NCBI GenBank assembly: GCA_016929495.1
Contig: JAFGIS010000449.1
Location: 1-64,000 of the forward strand
DNA: 64,000 nucleotides
From: Polyangiaceae bacterium
GTDB lineage: Bacteria; Myxococcota_A; Polyangia; Polyangiales; Polyangiaceae
Direction: 5' to 3'
Part shown: piece after piece, positions 17,416 through 25,653 of the stretch
Layout: each line of letters starts with the position of its first letter
How positions within the stretch are numbered: the first letter of the stretch is position 1
Position numbers and translations under genes: made by a program
Notes under the pieces: generated by a model
The model's database searches: none
What the model saw: only the letters and a program-made list of their open reading frames with translations
Told to the model about the DNA's origin: nothing

Positions 17416-17775
17416 CGGTGCGGCGTTTTATACAACGACTGGGGCGGGGCTGGCCAGCGGGGCCAGGCCTCGCTCCTGGCAGCCTCCGAGGCTCCCGGCC
17501 GCTTGGGATCAAGGACGATCTGGTCGGGACAGTTGTCCGGCCGGTTAGCGGCGGGCGCGATGAACACCAAGGAAGTGTCCTTGGCTCGAACAGGCCGTCG
17601 GCTCCGTTGGCGTTCGGAGGGACCCGGACTTGACCCGACCCGCGGCAGCGGGTAGGGATTGACTGTGTGGTGTCGATGGTGGGACGTTCTCTATGGAGGC
17701 GATTTGGCGGATGAGCAGTCTGACCCGCACTGCGCCCCGGTCCTGCACTAACAATGACGCCGAAGGAGTAGACCA
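17416..17775. other. divergent promoter region between tssJ and hcp
   Basis: No gene is seen here. It must hold the tssJ and hcp promoters. TTGACT near 17658 is the best -35-like hexamer toward hcp, but no good -10 follows at the right distance. I found no clear sigma54 site (GG-N10-GC pair). AAGGAG (17763-17768), 7 nt before the ATG, is a strong ribosome site for hcp, as expected for an abundant protein. Confidence 0.5.
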
Positions 17776-18261
17776 ATGGCAGTAAATATGTCGCTGAAGA
17801 TCAAGGGCATCGACGGTGAGTCGCCCATCAAGGGGCACGAGAAAGAGATCGAGGTGTTGTCGTTCAGCATCGGGGCGACACAGTCGGCCACCGCCCATCA
17901 CGGGACCGGCAGCACGGCGGGCAAGGCCAACATCCAGGATCTGAGCATCACGAAGAGGGTCGACAAGTCGTCGCCGTTGCTCTTCGGCGCGCTGTGCAAG
18001 GGCTCCCACCTAGAAGAGGCCGTGCTGACGTGTGAGAAGTCCAGCGGCGACAAGAGCATTCCGTACCTCAAGATCACCCTCAGCAACGCGCTAGTGAGCT
18101 CCACCTCCACCGGCGCGAGTTCGTCCGATGACGTCGTCCTGGAGACGGTCACGCTCAACTTCGCCAAGATCAAGAAAGAGTACACGCCGCAGGGTGCGAA
18201 GGGCACGCCGGAGGGTGCGGTGACGCAAACCTGGGACGTGGCCAAGAACGCCGAGAGCTGA
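17776..18261 (+). CDS. hcp: T6SS tube protein Hcp (TssD)
   Basis: 161 aa, standard Hcp length. AVNMSLKIKGIDGES is the usual N-terminal strand, followed by KEIEVLSFSIGATQSA, the DLSITKRVDKSSPLLFGALC core and a final NFAKIKKEY strand with a short hydrophilic tail. Hcp hexamers stack into the inner tube pushed through the target cell by the contracting TssB/C sheath. It is alone on the plus strand between two leftward units, with its own strong ribosome site and a downstream hairpin. That fits separate, high-level expression. Identity is sure. Confidence 0.95.
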   Translation: MAVNMSLKIKGIDGESPIKGHEKEIEVLSFSIGATQSATAHHGTGSTAGKANIQDLSITKRVDKSSPLLFGALCKGSHLEEAVLTCEKSSGDKSIPYLKITLSNALVSSTSTGASSSDDVVLETVTLNFAKIKKEYTPQGAKGTPEGAVTQTWDVAKNAES

Positions 18262-18287
18262 CCGAAACAGAACGGCCCGGGAGCAAT

Positions 18288-18314
18288 CGAGCCAGCCCGG
18301 GGAGGGCTGGCTCG
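18288..18314 (+). terminator. terminator-like hairpin after hcp
   Basis: CGAGCCAGCCC (18288-18298), loop GGGGA, GGGCTGGCTCG (18304-18314): 11 paired bases starting 27 nt after the hcp stop codon. No T-tract is visible, so it may be a stability hairpin or a bidirectional terminator with the converging transglycosylase gene. Confidence 0.6.
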
Positions 18315-18424
18315 GCACCCGCCGGTTGGCCATCGTTCTTGGGGGCAACGCGGCACCGTCTGACCAATCCTGCGGCTGCCCGAATGTCAGGGTTGCCGTT
18401 CCGCCGAGATGGCGCTGGCTGCGC

Positions 18425-21400
18425 CTACGGGTTTGCCGTGGCACCCAGTCTACGGCGGCATGCGGCGGCCATCTCTTTGCTGAAGTGCTGGCGGCCCCAA
18501 TCGAAGGTGGGCGGTACGCACTTGTCCGATTCGTCGCGGGTCGCGATCAGTTCCTTGAGTGTATCGCGCGCCTGCCACACGACGTCCTTCGGCACCTGAA
18601 CCGCGAAGCGCGAAACGTCGGGCGTCTCGTCGCCGCTGATGTCGAGATTCAGCGTTCGCAGCTGAACGACGCTGGTCGCTGCCGCACGAGCCACGAGGCT
18701 CAAACGGGTGCCGGGGGCCACGTCGAGATCGGAGGTCAGCTGGGGCGAACGGATCTGGACACCCGTGAACTTGAGTCTCGTCAGGTTGTTCAGTATCAGC
18801 GCGATGGCCTGGATGGTCGGGACGTACTGAGCGGTTTCGTCCGGTATCCACTGGGCGTCGACCAGATCCCAGAATCCGACGTCGTTGCCGGCCCGCTCCA
18901 GGCGAGCCACCGTGGCGAACGGACCCATGTTGTACGAGGCGAACATGAGGTCCCAAACGCCGTCACGGTTGTAGTTGATGAGCTTGTCGCGCAGATCGCG
19001 CAGATACCCGACCGCCGCCTCGGTCGACTTGGGCGGGCTGCGTCGCTCGTCGACGACACCCTCCTTGACGCGCAGATGATAGGCGCGTGCCGTGGCCGGC
19101 ATCAACTGCCACAATCCAGCAGCACCCACCGGCGACTTGGCCGTGGGCTCACATCCGCTTTCCGCGAACACCAGCGCCAACAGGTCCGATGGCAGCCCGT
19201 GCCGAATCAGAGTGGCTTCGATCTGATCTCGGTACGCTCCGCAGCGAAAGAGCATCGCTTGCAGTAGTTCACGGCCGACCGCGCCTTCGGTGTAGTACTC
19301 GAACCAGCGCCGAACGCTCGGGTCGTTCTGGATCGGTATCGCCGGCATCTTGAGGCCAACCATCCAGCTCGCCCGCATCTGTTCCCCGGAGGGCCGCCGC
19401 CTCGTGATTCGTACCCCGTCGGCGGGACCCAGCGCGTTCTCACGAGCTTGTGCCAGCTGCCGACAGGTCGCGGACGACCCCTCGCACCGACCCTGCGACG
19501 CACGCGCGGCCAGCGCTGCTTCTTCGTCCACCAGAGCGCGCAGCTCCGCGGACTCCTTGCCACGGCCATGAACCTGCGCGAGCACGGCCTTGAAGGTCTC
19601 GTCCTCGGTGAGCAAACGTGACCGCGGAAGCTCCCCCGAGGTCGAAGGCGCCGTGCCCGCTGCGGTCGGGGCCGTAATCGCCGCGACGGGTTTCCGCTCC
19701 GATTCGTCGGCGCGCCGCGTCAAAACGATGATCAGCGTGGCCAAGCCGCCGAGCACCACGACGAGTACGGCACCGGCGATGACGCCGATCCGCCACGCCG
19801 GAGTCTCCTGCTGTCGATTCTGCAGCAAGGCCGGCCGTCTTGGGTCTGCGCGCTGCCCACGTCGACCTCGGCCCAACCCACCCAGCAGCTCTTGCATCCG
19901 GCGCACTCCTGTTGCGCCAAGGCTTGCAGCTGGCAACGACGGAGCTCGTGGGCGAGGCGGCTCCGGGGTCGGTGGCAGAGGCGGAAGGCCCGAGGGAGAG
20001 CGATCGAGAAGAGGAGGCGGCTTCGACCCAGACGCGTCCGGCGAGCTGAACGACGCGGAACGACGCTTGAGGCCGAGCAGCGAGTTCCGAGGATCCCGCG
20101 CATCAGCCGCGGGCGGCGCGGATGCTGCCGCAGGAGCCGCTCCGCGTTGGCCCTTCCGGCCTCGCAACCCGAGCATCGTGCGCACCTGCAGGTTGAGCGC
20201 ATTGAACGGCGAAGAGCGCGGCCCGGCACCAGCTGCGTCTGCCCCTGGACCGTTTGAGCCGATGGGCTGTTGCGCTGGTAGACCCTGGCCAGGCACCGGC
20301 TGCCAGCCGCCAGAGACAAGAGGAGGCGCGGAAGGATGATCTGGAACGCCGAAACCCGGCGGGGCCGGGACCGACGCCTGTCCCGGTGGTGCCGAGACAA
20401 GCAGTGGATCCGCGCCCAACGCACCGGAATGCAGGCCTGCCGGCTGAGCCGGAGACTGTCGTGGCAGACCCGCGCCCGGCGCCTGAAACTCCGGCAGCTT
20501 CGGCGGGCCGTCGTCCGGGCCCCGAATGACGGAAGCATCCAGCAGTTGTGGTGGCTTCGCTGACTCGGGACTTGGCTCGATCCTTCTGCCGATGCCTGTG
20601 ACCATCGGCGGTGGCGCGGGAGCCGCACCAGCGGCTGGTGGAGCGGGATTGGCCGAGACGATGGCCGGACCACGCGGGGCCGTTGGAACGTAGAGCGGAA
20701 GCGGGGCTGCGTTGGCAGCCGGGATGACCGGGCTACGCCGTGCGGCTGCAGGGCTCATCAGTGGGGGCGCAGTGCTCTGCTGCTGGGCTGGCGCAGCGCC
20801 GACGGGTCCCGGCGCAGGACGCTGCTGGGCTGGCGCGGAGCCTACCGGTGGTGCGGGCGAAAGACTGCGCAGGGGCGCAGGGGTGACGGCGGCTGGGCTC
20901 TGGTCGGCGCGCCCTCCTGGGATGACGGGCGCGGGCGCAAGGCTACGTTGCGCTGGTGCCGGGCCGACGGGTGCGGGCGCAGGGCTCTGCTGGGCTGGTG
21001 CAGCGCTGACCCGAATGGGCACAGGGCCAACCGAGGCGGCCACCGGGCCAAGCAGTGCACCCGCAATTGGAGGAGCAGAGGAGCTGTGAAGGGTCGGCTG
21101 CAGATCCGAGGCCACGGCCTTCGCAGGTTCCGAGGAAGCCTTGGACGCGGAGCCCATCCCTGCAACCATCATCTGCTCCTGAGGCGTCAGCGTGCATCTG
21201 GCCTGGTCCGAGAGCTGAAACAACGTCTCCAGAGCCGAGCGCAGGTCAGCCGCCGCTGCGCCGCCGGCGTCGACCCGACGCAGTAGATGGTCCAGGTGCA
21301 CGGCGATGCCGCCAAACCCAGCTGAGGAAAGCCGCGGCTGAAGCTGCGTGCAGCGGACCCGAAGCGCGGAGGTGTTCGGTTGGGCCGGCCGCGTCCCCTG

Positions 21401-21499
21401 CGCGAACAGCTGACGCCAGCCCGCGAGACAGGCTCGGAGCTCCACCAGCACCTGGACCCTGTCCGGCCCAGGAGTTCTCCCAGCTTCAGGCACACTCAT
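18425..21499 (-). CDS. membrane-anchored lytic transglycosylase (SLT domain) in the T6SS island
   Basis: 1024 aa. Residues 1-105 form a helical cytoplasmic domain. Residues ~120-560 are disordered, proline/alanine-rich sequence with repeats around PAPVGPAPAQ. One membrane helix lies at about 569-593 (VIAGAVLVVVLGGLATLIIV). A periplasmic region ends in an SLT/goose-lysozyme-type domain: LIRHGLPSDLLALVFAESG with catalytic Glu780, then SPVGAAGLWQLMPATARAY and SYNMGP. These motifs fit an MltD/SLT family muramidase that opens peptidoglycan. It points leftward, away from tssA, between hcp and tssA, which suggests it makes room for the T6SS membrane complex or sheath passage. The big cytoplasmic half is unusual for such enzymes and may tie it to the baseplate (inference). 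Confidence 0.85.
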   Translation of the reverse strand: MSVPEAGRTPGPDRVQVLVELRACLAGWRQLFAQGTRPAQPNTSALRVRCTQLQPRLSSAGFGGIAVHLDHLLRRVDAGGAAAADLRSALETLFQLSDQARCTLTPQEQMMVAGMGSASKASSEPAKAVASDLQPTLHSSSAPPIAGALLGPVAASVGPVPIRVSAAPAQQSPAPAPVGPAPAQRSLAPAPVIPGGRADQSPAAVTPAPLRSLSPAPPVGSAPAQQRPAPGPVGAAPAQQQSTAPPLMSPAAARRSPVIPAANAAPLPLYVPTAPRGPAIVSANPAPPAAGAAPAPPPMVTGIGRRIEPSPESAKPPQLLDASVIRGPDDGPPKLPEFQAPGAGLPRQSPAQPAGLHSGALGADPLLVSAPPGQASVPAPPGFGVPDHPSAPPLVSGGWQPVPGQGLPAQQPIGSNGPGADAAGAGPRSSPFNALNLQVRTMLGLRGRKGQRGAAPAAASAPPAADARDPRNSLLGLKRRSASFSSPDASGSKPPPLLDRSPSGLPPLPPTPEPPRPRAPSLPAASLGATGVRRMQELLGGLGRGRRGQRADPRRPALLQNRQQETPAWRIGVIAGAVLVVVLGGLATLIIVLTRRADESERKPVAAITAPTAAGTAPSTSGELPRSRLLTEDETFKAVLAQVHGRGKESAELRALVDEEAALAARASQGRCEGSSATCRQLAQARENALGPADGVRITRRRPSGEQMRASWMVGLKMPAIPIQNDPSVRRWFEYYTEGAVGRELLQAMLFRCGAYRDQIEATLIRHGLPSDLLALVFAESGCEPTAKSPVGAAGLWQLMPATARAYHLRVKEGVVDERRSPPKSTEAAVGYLRDLRDKLINYNRDGVWDLMFASYNMGPFATVARLERAGNDVGFWDLVDAQWIPDETAQYVPTIQAIALILNNLTRLKFTGVQIRSPQLTSDLDVAPGTRLSLVARAAATSVVQLRTLNLDISGDETPDVSRFAVQVPKDVVWQARDTLKELIATRDESDKCVPPTFDWGRQHFSKEMAAACRRRLGATANP

Positions 21500-21810
21500 C
21501 GCGGATGATCGCCACGAGCCAGACTACCACACACCAGGCACCACGCCGCAGTTGGCCGGGGACTTCCCAGCGGAGCCTTCCGGCCCCGTGCGGTCGATGA
21601 CACGCGGTGCTCGGCGGCACTTTGTTCGGCTCGACGCTTGTGGCACGACCCGGCGCGACCCGCACGCCTGGGGGGAGCGGTCGACGGCGCCCCATGAGAG
21701 GTTGACAAGTGGGCCGACCTGGCCGCAAATCGCCGGGCGGCCCTGCCAGAAATTGTTTGGCTGGGCGCGCGGTGCTGGAGTAAGGCAGTCCGAGGTTTGG
21801 GTTCGGGACC
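21500..21810. other. divergent promoter region upstream of tssA
   Basis: No gene is seen here. It holds TTGACA (21702-21707), a perfect -35 toward tssA, but the bases 17-18 nt later (GCAAAT/CAAATC) are a poor -10. TGGCACG (21641-21647) resembles a sigma54 -24 half but lacks the matching -12. Regulation is therefore unresolved. Confidence 0.4.
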
Positions 21811-22848
21811 ATGGGTCTGGTCAACAGGGAGCAGCTTCTCTCGCCCATTTCCGAGGGTGAGCCGTCAGGTGCGGATCTCGGGTATGACCCGGCATTCGCA
21901 GAGCTCGAGTCAGCGGTTCAGGGCAAGCCCGAGCAACGCATGGGTGACTCCGTCGTCGCGGGAAAGCCCCCGGACTGGTCCGTTGCGTTCGATCTCTCGG
22001 TCGGGCTCCTTCAGAGGACGCACGATTTGCGCGTGGCCGCTTACCTCGCGACCACCCTTCTGCACCGCAACGGCTTTGCTGGGTTTGGCGAGGGGCTGGC
22101 GCTGGTCAAGGACATGCTGGCCGAATTCTGGCCGACCGTGCACCCCGAGCTCGACCACGAGGAGGGCGACGACCCCATCGAGCGCATCAATGCATTGGCC
22201 TCGCTCTGCACGCCGGCTCTTTTCACTTCGCTGCGTTCGACGCCCCTCGCTCGCACGCGTGCGCTCGGTGCCGTCACGCTGCAGGACACGCAAGCGCCTG
22301 CGCCTGCCTCCGAGGAGTCGGCCGAGGGCGGCGTCCAAGGGGTGAGCGCGGCGACGATCGACGCCATCTTTCGAGAGGTCGAGCTCGCAGAACTGGAAGC
22401 GACCACGCTGGCCGTACAGCAAGCGATGAGCTCCTTGGCTGGCATCGATGCCGTCTTCGAGGAGCATACCGGAAGTCGCGGCCCCGACTTGGCCCAGCTC
22501 GTGCAAGTATTGCGTGAGGTTTCACGCGTCCTGACTCCCCGCCTGGCGGCGCGCCAGGCAGACGCGAGCGGCACAGAGGCCGAGGTCCCGGGCCCCGATG
22601 GTGATGGGCAGGCCGCCGCGGCGCGTGGAGGCGCACTCAGCGGGGAGATCCGGTCCCGCGAGGACGTGGTCCGCGCGATAGACAAGGTCTGCGCGTACTA
22701 TGCGCGCTACGAACCCACGAGCCCCTTGCCGCTCTTGCTCGAACGGTGCAAGCGGCTCGTCACCTCCAGTTTCCTCGACATCATTCGGGATCTCGTCCCA
22801 GACAGCTTGACCGAGGTCGAGCGGCTCGGGGGCATCAAGCCAGAGTGA
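21811..22848 (+). CDS. tssA: T6SS cap/assembly protein TssA
   Basis: 345 aa. The ImpA-type N-terminal domain is clear: LLSPISEGEPSGADLGYDP, with DWSVAFDLSVGLLQRTHDLR and FGEGLALVKDMLAEFWPTVH. A helical middle follows, then a C-terminal domain VVRAIDKVCAYYARYEPTSP that ends in LDIIRDLVPDS, the short-TssA class. TssA primes baseplate and tail assembly or caps the growing sheath. It is the first gene of the rightward operon tssA-B-C-E-F-G-H. The ATG at 21811 is the obvious start. Confidence 0.9.
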   Translation: MGLVNREQLLSPISEGEPSGADLGYDPAFAELESAVQGKPEQRMGDSVVAGKPPDWSVAFDLSVGLLQRTHDLRVAAYLATTLLHRNGFAGFGEGLALVKDMLAEFWPTVHPELDHEEGDDPIERINALASLCTPALFTSLRSTPLARTRALGAVTLQDTQAPAPASEESAEGGVQGVSAATIDAIFREVELAELEATTLAVQQAMSSLAGIDAVFEEHTGSRGPDLAQLVQVLREVSRVLTPRLAARQADASGTEAEVPGPDGDGQAAAARGGALSGEIRSREDVVRAIDKVCAYYARYEPTSPLPLLLERCKRLVTSSFLDIIRDLVPDSLTEVERLGGIKPE

Positions 22849-22952
22849 TGCCGGTGAGAAGCGCGAAGATGACCCAGCAACAACGGCCCCGACCTCCAAG
22901 CAGGGGCGGGCATGCGGCACCCTCGTAGGGTTGCCATTCAGGAGGACCCTTC

Positions 22953-23480
22953 ATGAGCAGCCAGAAGTTCATCGCGCGTAACCGCGCCCCTCGCGTTCAG
23001 ATCGAGTACGACGTCGAGCTCTACGGCGCGGAGAAGAAGGTGCAGCTCCCCTTCGTCATGGGGGTCCTGTCCGATCTCTCCGGCAACGCCGGCAAGGCGC
23101 AGCCGCCCATGGCAGAGCGGAAGTTCCTGGAGGTCTCCGCGGAGAACCTCGACGACCGACTGAAGGCCATGGAACCCGCCGTGAAAATGACGGTTCCGAA
23201 CAAGCTCACCGGGGAAGGCGACATGAAGGTCGACCTCTCGTTCGAGAAGATGGACGACTTCAATCCTGCCGCGATCGCTCGCCAAGTTCCGGCGCTCCGC
23301 AAGCTCATGGAGGCGCGCATGCAGCTCGCGAACTTGATCACGTACATGGATGGCAAGACCGGCGCCGAGGATCTGGTTTCGAAGATCCTGAACGACAAGA
23401 ACCTCCTGCAGTCGCTCGCCGCCACCGCCAAACCCGCAGAAGAAGAAGCCGCTCCCGCTCCCGAGGAAGACAAAGGGTAA
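22953..23480 (+). CDS. tssB: T6SS sheath small subunit TssB (VipA)
   Basis: 175 aa. SSQKFIARNRAPRVQIEYDV is the family N-terminus, then QLPFVMGVLSDLSGN, FEKMDDFNPAAIARQVP and an acidic tail. GGAGGA (22941-22946), 6 nt before the ATG, is a near-perfect ribosome site, fitting the high demand for sheath protein. TssB pairs with TssC to form the contractile sheath; the ClpV unfoldase recycles it. The tssC start follows 6 bp after its stop. Identity is sure. Confidence 0.95.
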   Translation: MSSQKFIARNRAPRVQIEYDVELYGAEKKVQLPFVMGVLSDLSGNAGKAQPPMAERKFLEVSAENLDDRLKAMEPAVKMTVPNKLTGEGDMKVDLSFEKMDDFNPAAIARQVPALRKLMEARMQLANLITYMDGKTGAEDLVSKILNDKNLLQSLAATAKPAEEEAAPAPEEDKG

Positions 23481-23486
23481 TCGACG

Positions 23487-24983
23487 ATGTCCGACGCTAC
23501 ACAACAAGCCACACCCGAGGCGCAGGCGCTCGTCATCGAGGGCGATGATTTCGCCAGTCTGCTTCGCAAGGAATTCAAGCCGCAGACCGACCGGGCCCGG
23601 GAGGACGTCGAGTCCGCGGTGCTCACGCTCGCGCGCGAGGCGCTCGCCAGCTCGGTGACCGTCTCCACGGACGCGGCCGCGACGATCCAGAGCATCATCG
23701 CCGAGATCGACCGCCGCCTGAGCGCCCAGATCAACGAAATCATACACAACCCGGACTTCCAGAGTCTGGAAGGCTCGTGGCGGGGTCTTCACTACCTGGT
23801 CAACAACAGCGAGACCGACACGATGTTGAAGATCAGGGTGATGAACGTCTCCAAGAAGGATCTCCACAAGACGCTGAAGCGCTTCAAGGGTGCCCTGTGG
23901 GACCAGAGTCCCCTGTTCAAGAAGATCTACGAGGAGGAATACGGTCAGCTCGGAGGAGAACCGTATGCAACGCTCGTTGCCGACTACGCCTTCGATCACA
24001 GCCCCACGGACGTGGAAACCCTGGGGGAGCTGGCCAAGACCGCCGCCGCCGCGCACTGCCCGGTGATCACCTCGGCTGCGTCTACGCTGTTCCAGATGGA
24101 ATCCTGGCAGGAGCTGGCGAACCCGCGTGACCTCGCAAAGATCTTCTCGACCCCGGAGTACGCGGCCTGGCGTTCGCTCCGCGAGTCGGATGAATCCCGC
24201 TATATCGGAATGGCGCTGCCGCGCTTCCTCGCTCGACGCCCGTACGGCGCAAAATCGGAGCCGGTCGAGGAGTTCGACTTCGAGGAAGACGCGGCTGGAC
24301 CGGACGAGAAGAAGTACACATGGGCCAATGCGGCCTATGCCATGGCCGTGAACATCAACCGATCGTACAAGCTCTACGGTTGGTGCTCCCGCATCCGCGG
24401 GATCGAGTCGGGAGGCGCTGTGGAAGGTCTTCCAACGTACACCTTCCCCACGGACGACGGCGGCGTAGACATGACCTGCCCGACCGAGATCGGCATCAGT
24501 GATCGGCGCGAGGCCGAGCTGGCCAAATGCGGGTTCATGCCGCTGATTCACAAGAAGAACACGGACCTGGCGGCGTTCATTGGTGCTCAGTCACTGCACA
24601 AGCCAGCCGCCTACGACGATCCGGACGCGAGCGCGAACGCTCAGCTGGCGGCCCGCCTGCCGTATCTATTCGCCACCTGCCGCTTTGCCCACTACCTCAA
24701 GTGCATCGTACGCGACAAAGTGGGCTCCTTCAAGGATGCGGGCGACATGCAGCGCTGGCTGCAAGGTTGGATCATGCAGTACGTCGACGGCGCGCCGGAC
24801 CACTCGAGCGAGGAGACGAAGTCCAAGCGACCTCTGGCCGCAGCCGAGGTGGTCGTGAAGGAGGATCCTTCCAACCCGGGCTACTACTCGTCCAACTTCT
24901 ACCTCAAACCCCACTACCAGCTCGAGGGACTGACCGTTTCGTTGCGTTTGGTCTCGAAACTCCCATCCGCCAAGGGCGCATGA
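23487..24983 (+). CDS. tssC: T6SS sheath large subunit TssC (VipB)
   Basis: 498 aa. It starts 6 bp after tssB. Family landmarks run in order: NPDFQSLEGSWRGLHYLV, NVSKKDLHKTLKRFKG, FDHSPTDVETLGEL, IGMALPRFLARRPYG, FRHY-type helices near HYLKCIVRDKVGSF and the final YYSSNFYLKPHYQLEGL strand. It is complete, with the C-terminal part that interlocks with neighbouring subunits and contacts ClpV. The shorter TssB-TssC fusion at 31.4-32.9 kb lacks that last part. Identity is sure. Confidence 0.96.
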   Translation: MSDATQQATPEAQALVIEGDDFASLLRKEFKPQTDRAREDVESAVLTLAREALASSVTVSTDAAATIQSIIAEIDRRLSAQINEIIHNPDFQSLEGSWRGLHYLVNNSETDTMLKIRVMNVSKKDLHKTLKRFKGALWDQSPLFKKIYEEEYGQLGGEPYATLVADYAFDHSPTDVETLGELAKTAAAAHCPVITSAASTLFQMESWQELANPRDLAKIFSTPEYAAWRSLRESDESRYIGMALPRFLARRPYGAKSEPVEEFDFEEDAAGPDEKKYTWANAAYAMAVNINRSYKLYGWCSRIRGIESGGAVEGLPTYTFPTDDGGVDMTCPTEIGISDRREAELAKCGFMPLIHKKNTDLAAFIGAQSLHKPAAYDDPDASANAQLAARLPYLFATCRFAHYLKCIVRDKVGSFKDAGDMQRWLQGWIMQYVDGAPDHSSEETKSKRPLAAAEVVVKEDPSNPGYYSSNFYLKPHYQLEGLTVSLRLVSKLPSAKGA

Positions 24984-25083
24984 TCGGGCAGGTCGGCTCG
25001 GCAAGCGCGTTCCGCTTCGCGACCCCTCGCCGCACGCTCGTCGCGCGCGAGGGGCCGCCCATGCGGGCTGACGAGGCGTGTGC

Positions 25084-25593
25084 ATGGCCGAACTGACGCC
25101 CAAAGAGCGCCTGCAACCCTCCTTGCTGGACCGCCTCAGCGACGACGAGCCCGACAACACCAGAGAATCGAGAAACCGGCGCGTGCTCTCCCCTCAGCGG
25201 CTCCGCGAGAGCGTGCGTCGAGATTTGAGCTGGCTGCTGAACAACACTCGCTTCGGCGCCATCGAGGATCTCGCCGCGTATCCCGAGGTCGAACGCTCGA
25301 CCCTGAACTACGGGGTGCCCGACCTGGCTGGCAAGACGAGTTCGACGGTCAACGTCCCGGAGCTCGAGAAAGCCATCCGAGCCGTCATCCTCGAGTTCGA
25401 ACCGCGCCTCTTGCGCCAAACGGTCCAGATCAAGGTCGTGATGGACAAGGAGCAGATGAGCCACAATGCGCTGTCCTTCGTGATCGAGGCGGAGCTCTGG
25501 GCGCAGCCGCTGCCGCTCAGGGTCTTTCTCAAGACGGACGTCGACCTCGAGACCGGCAGCGTTACCGTTTCGGAGGCCACGCGTACGGATTGA
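25084..25593 (+). CDS. tssE: T6SS baseplate protein TssE (gp25-like)
   Basis: 169 aa from ATG 25084; the GTG at 25078 two codons upstream is the alternative. The gp25 fold is clear: LRESVRRDLSWLLNNTRF, YPEVERSTLNYGVPDLAG and a final beta segment FVIEAELWAQPLPLRVFL. TssE nucleates sheath assembly at the wedge with TssF and TssG. It is about 100 bp after tssC and 60 bp before tssF, on the same strand. Confidence 0.93.
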   Translation: MAELTPKERLQPSLLDRLSDDEPDNTRESRNRRVLSPQRLRESVRRDLSWLLNNTRFGAIEDLAAYPEVERSTLNYGVPDLAGKTSSTVNVPELEKAIRAVILEFEPRLLRQTVQIKVVMDKEQMSHNALSFVIEAELWAQPLPLRVFLKTDVDLETGSVTVSEATRTD

Positions 25594-25653
25594 GGCTCCG
25601 GCGGGGCCCCTGCCGTCCGCCGACGACACGACCACACAGGCTGACGCGGATCC

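Noticed and set aside
21641-21660. sigma54 promoter before tssA
   Set aside because: TGGCACG is present but the required -12 TTGC-like element at the fixed spacing is absent.
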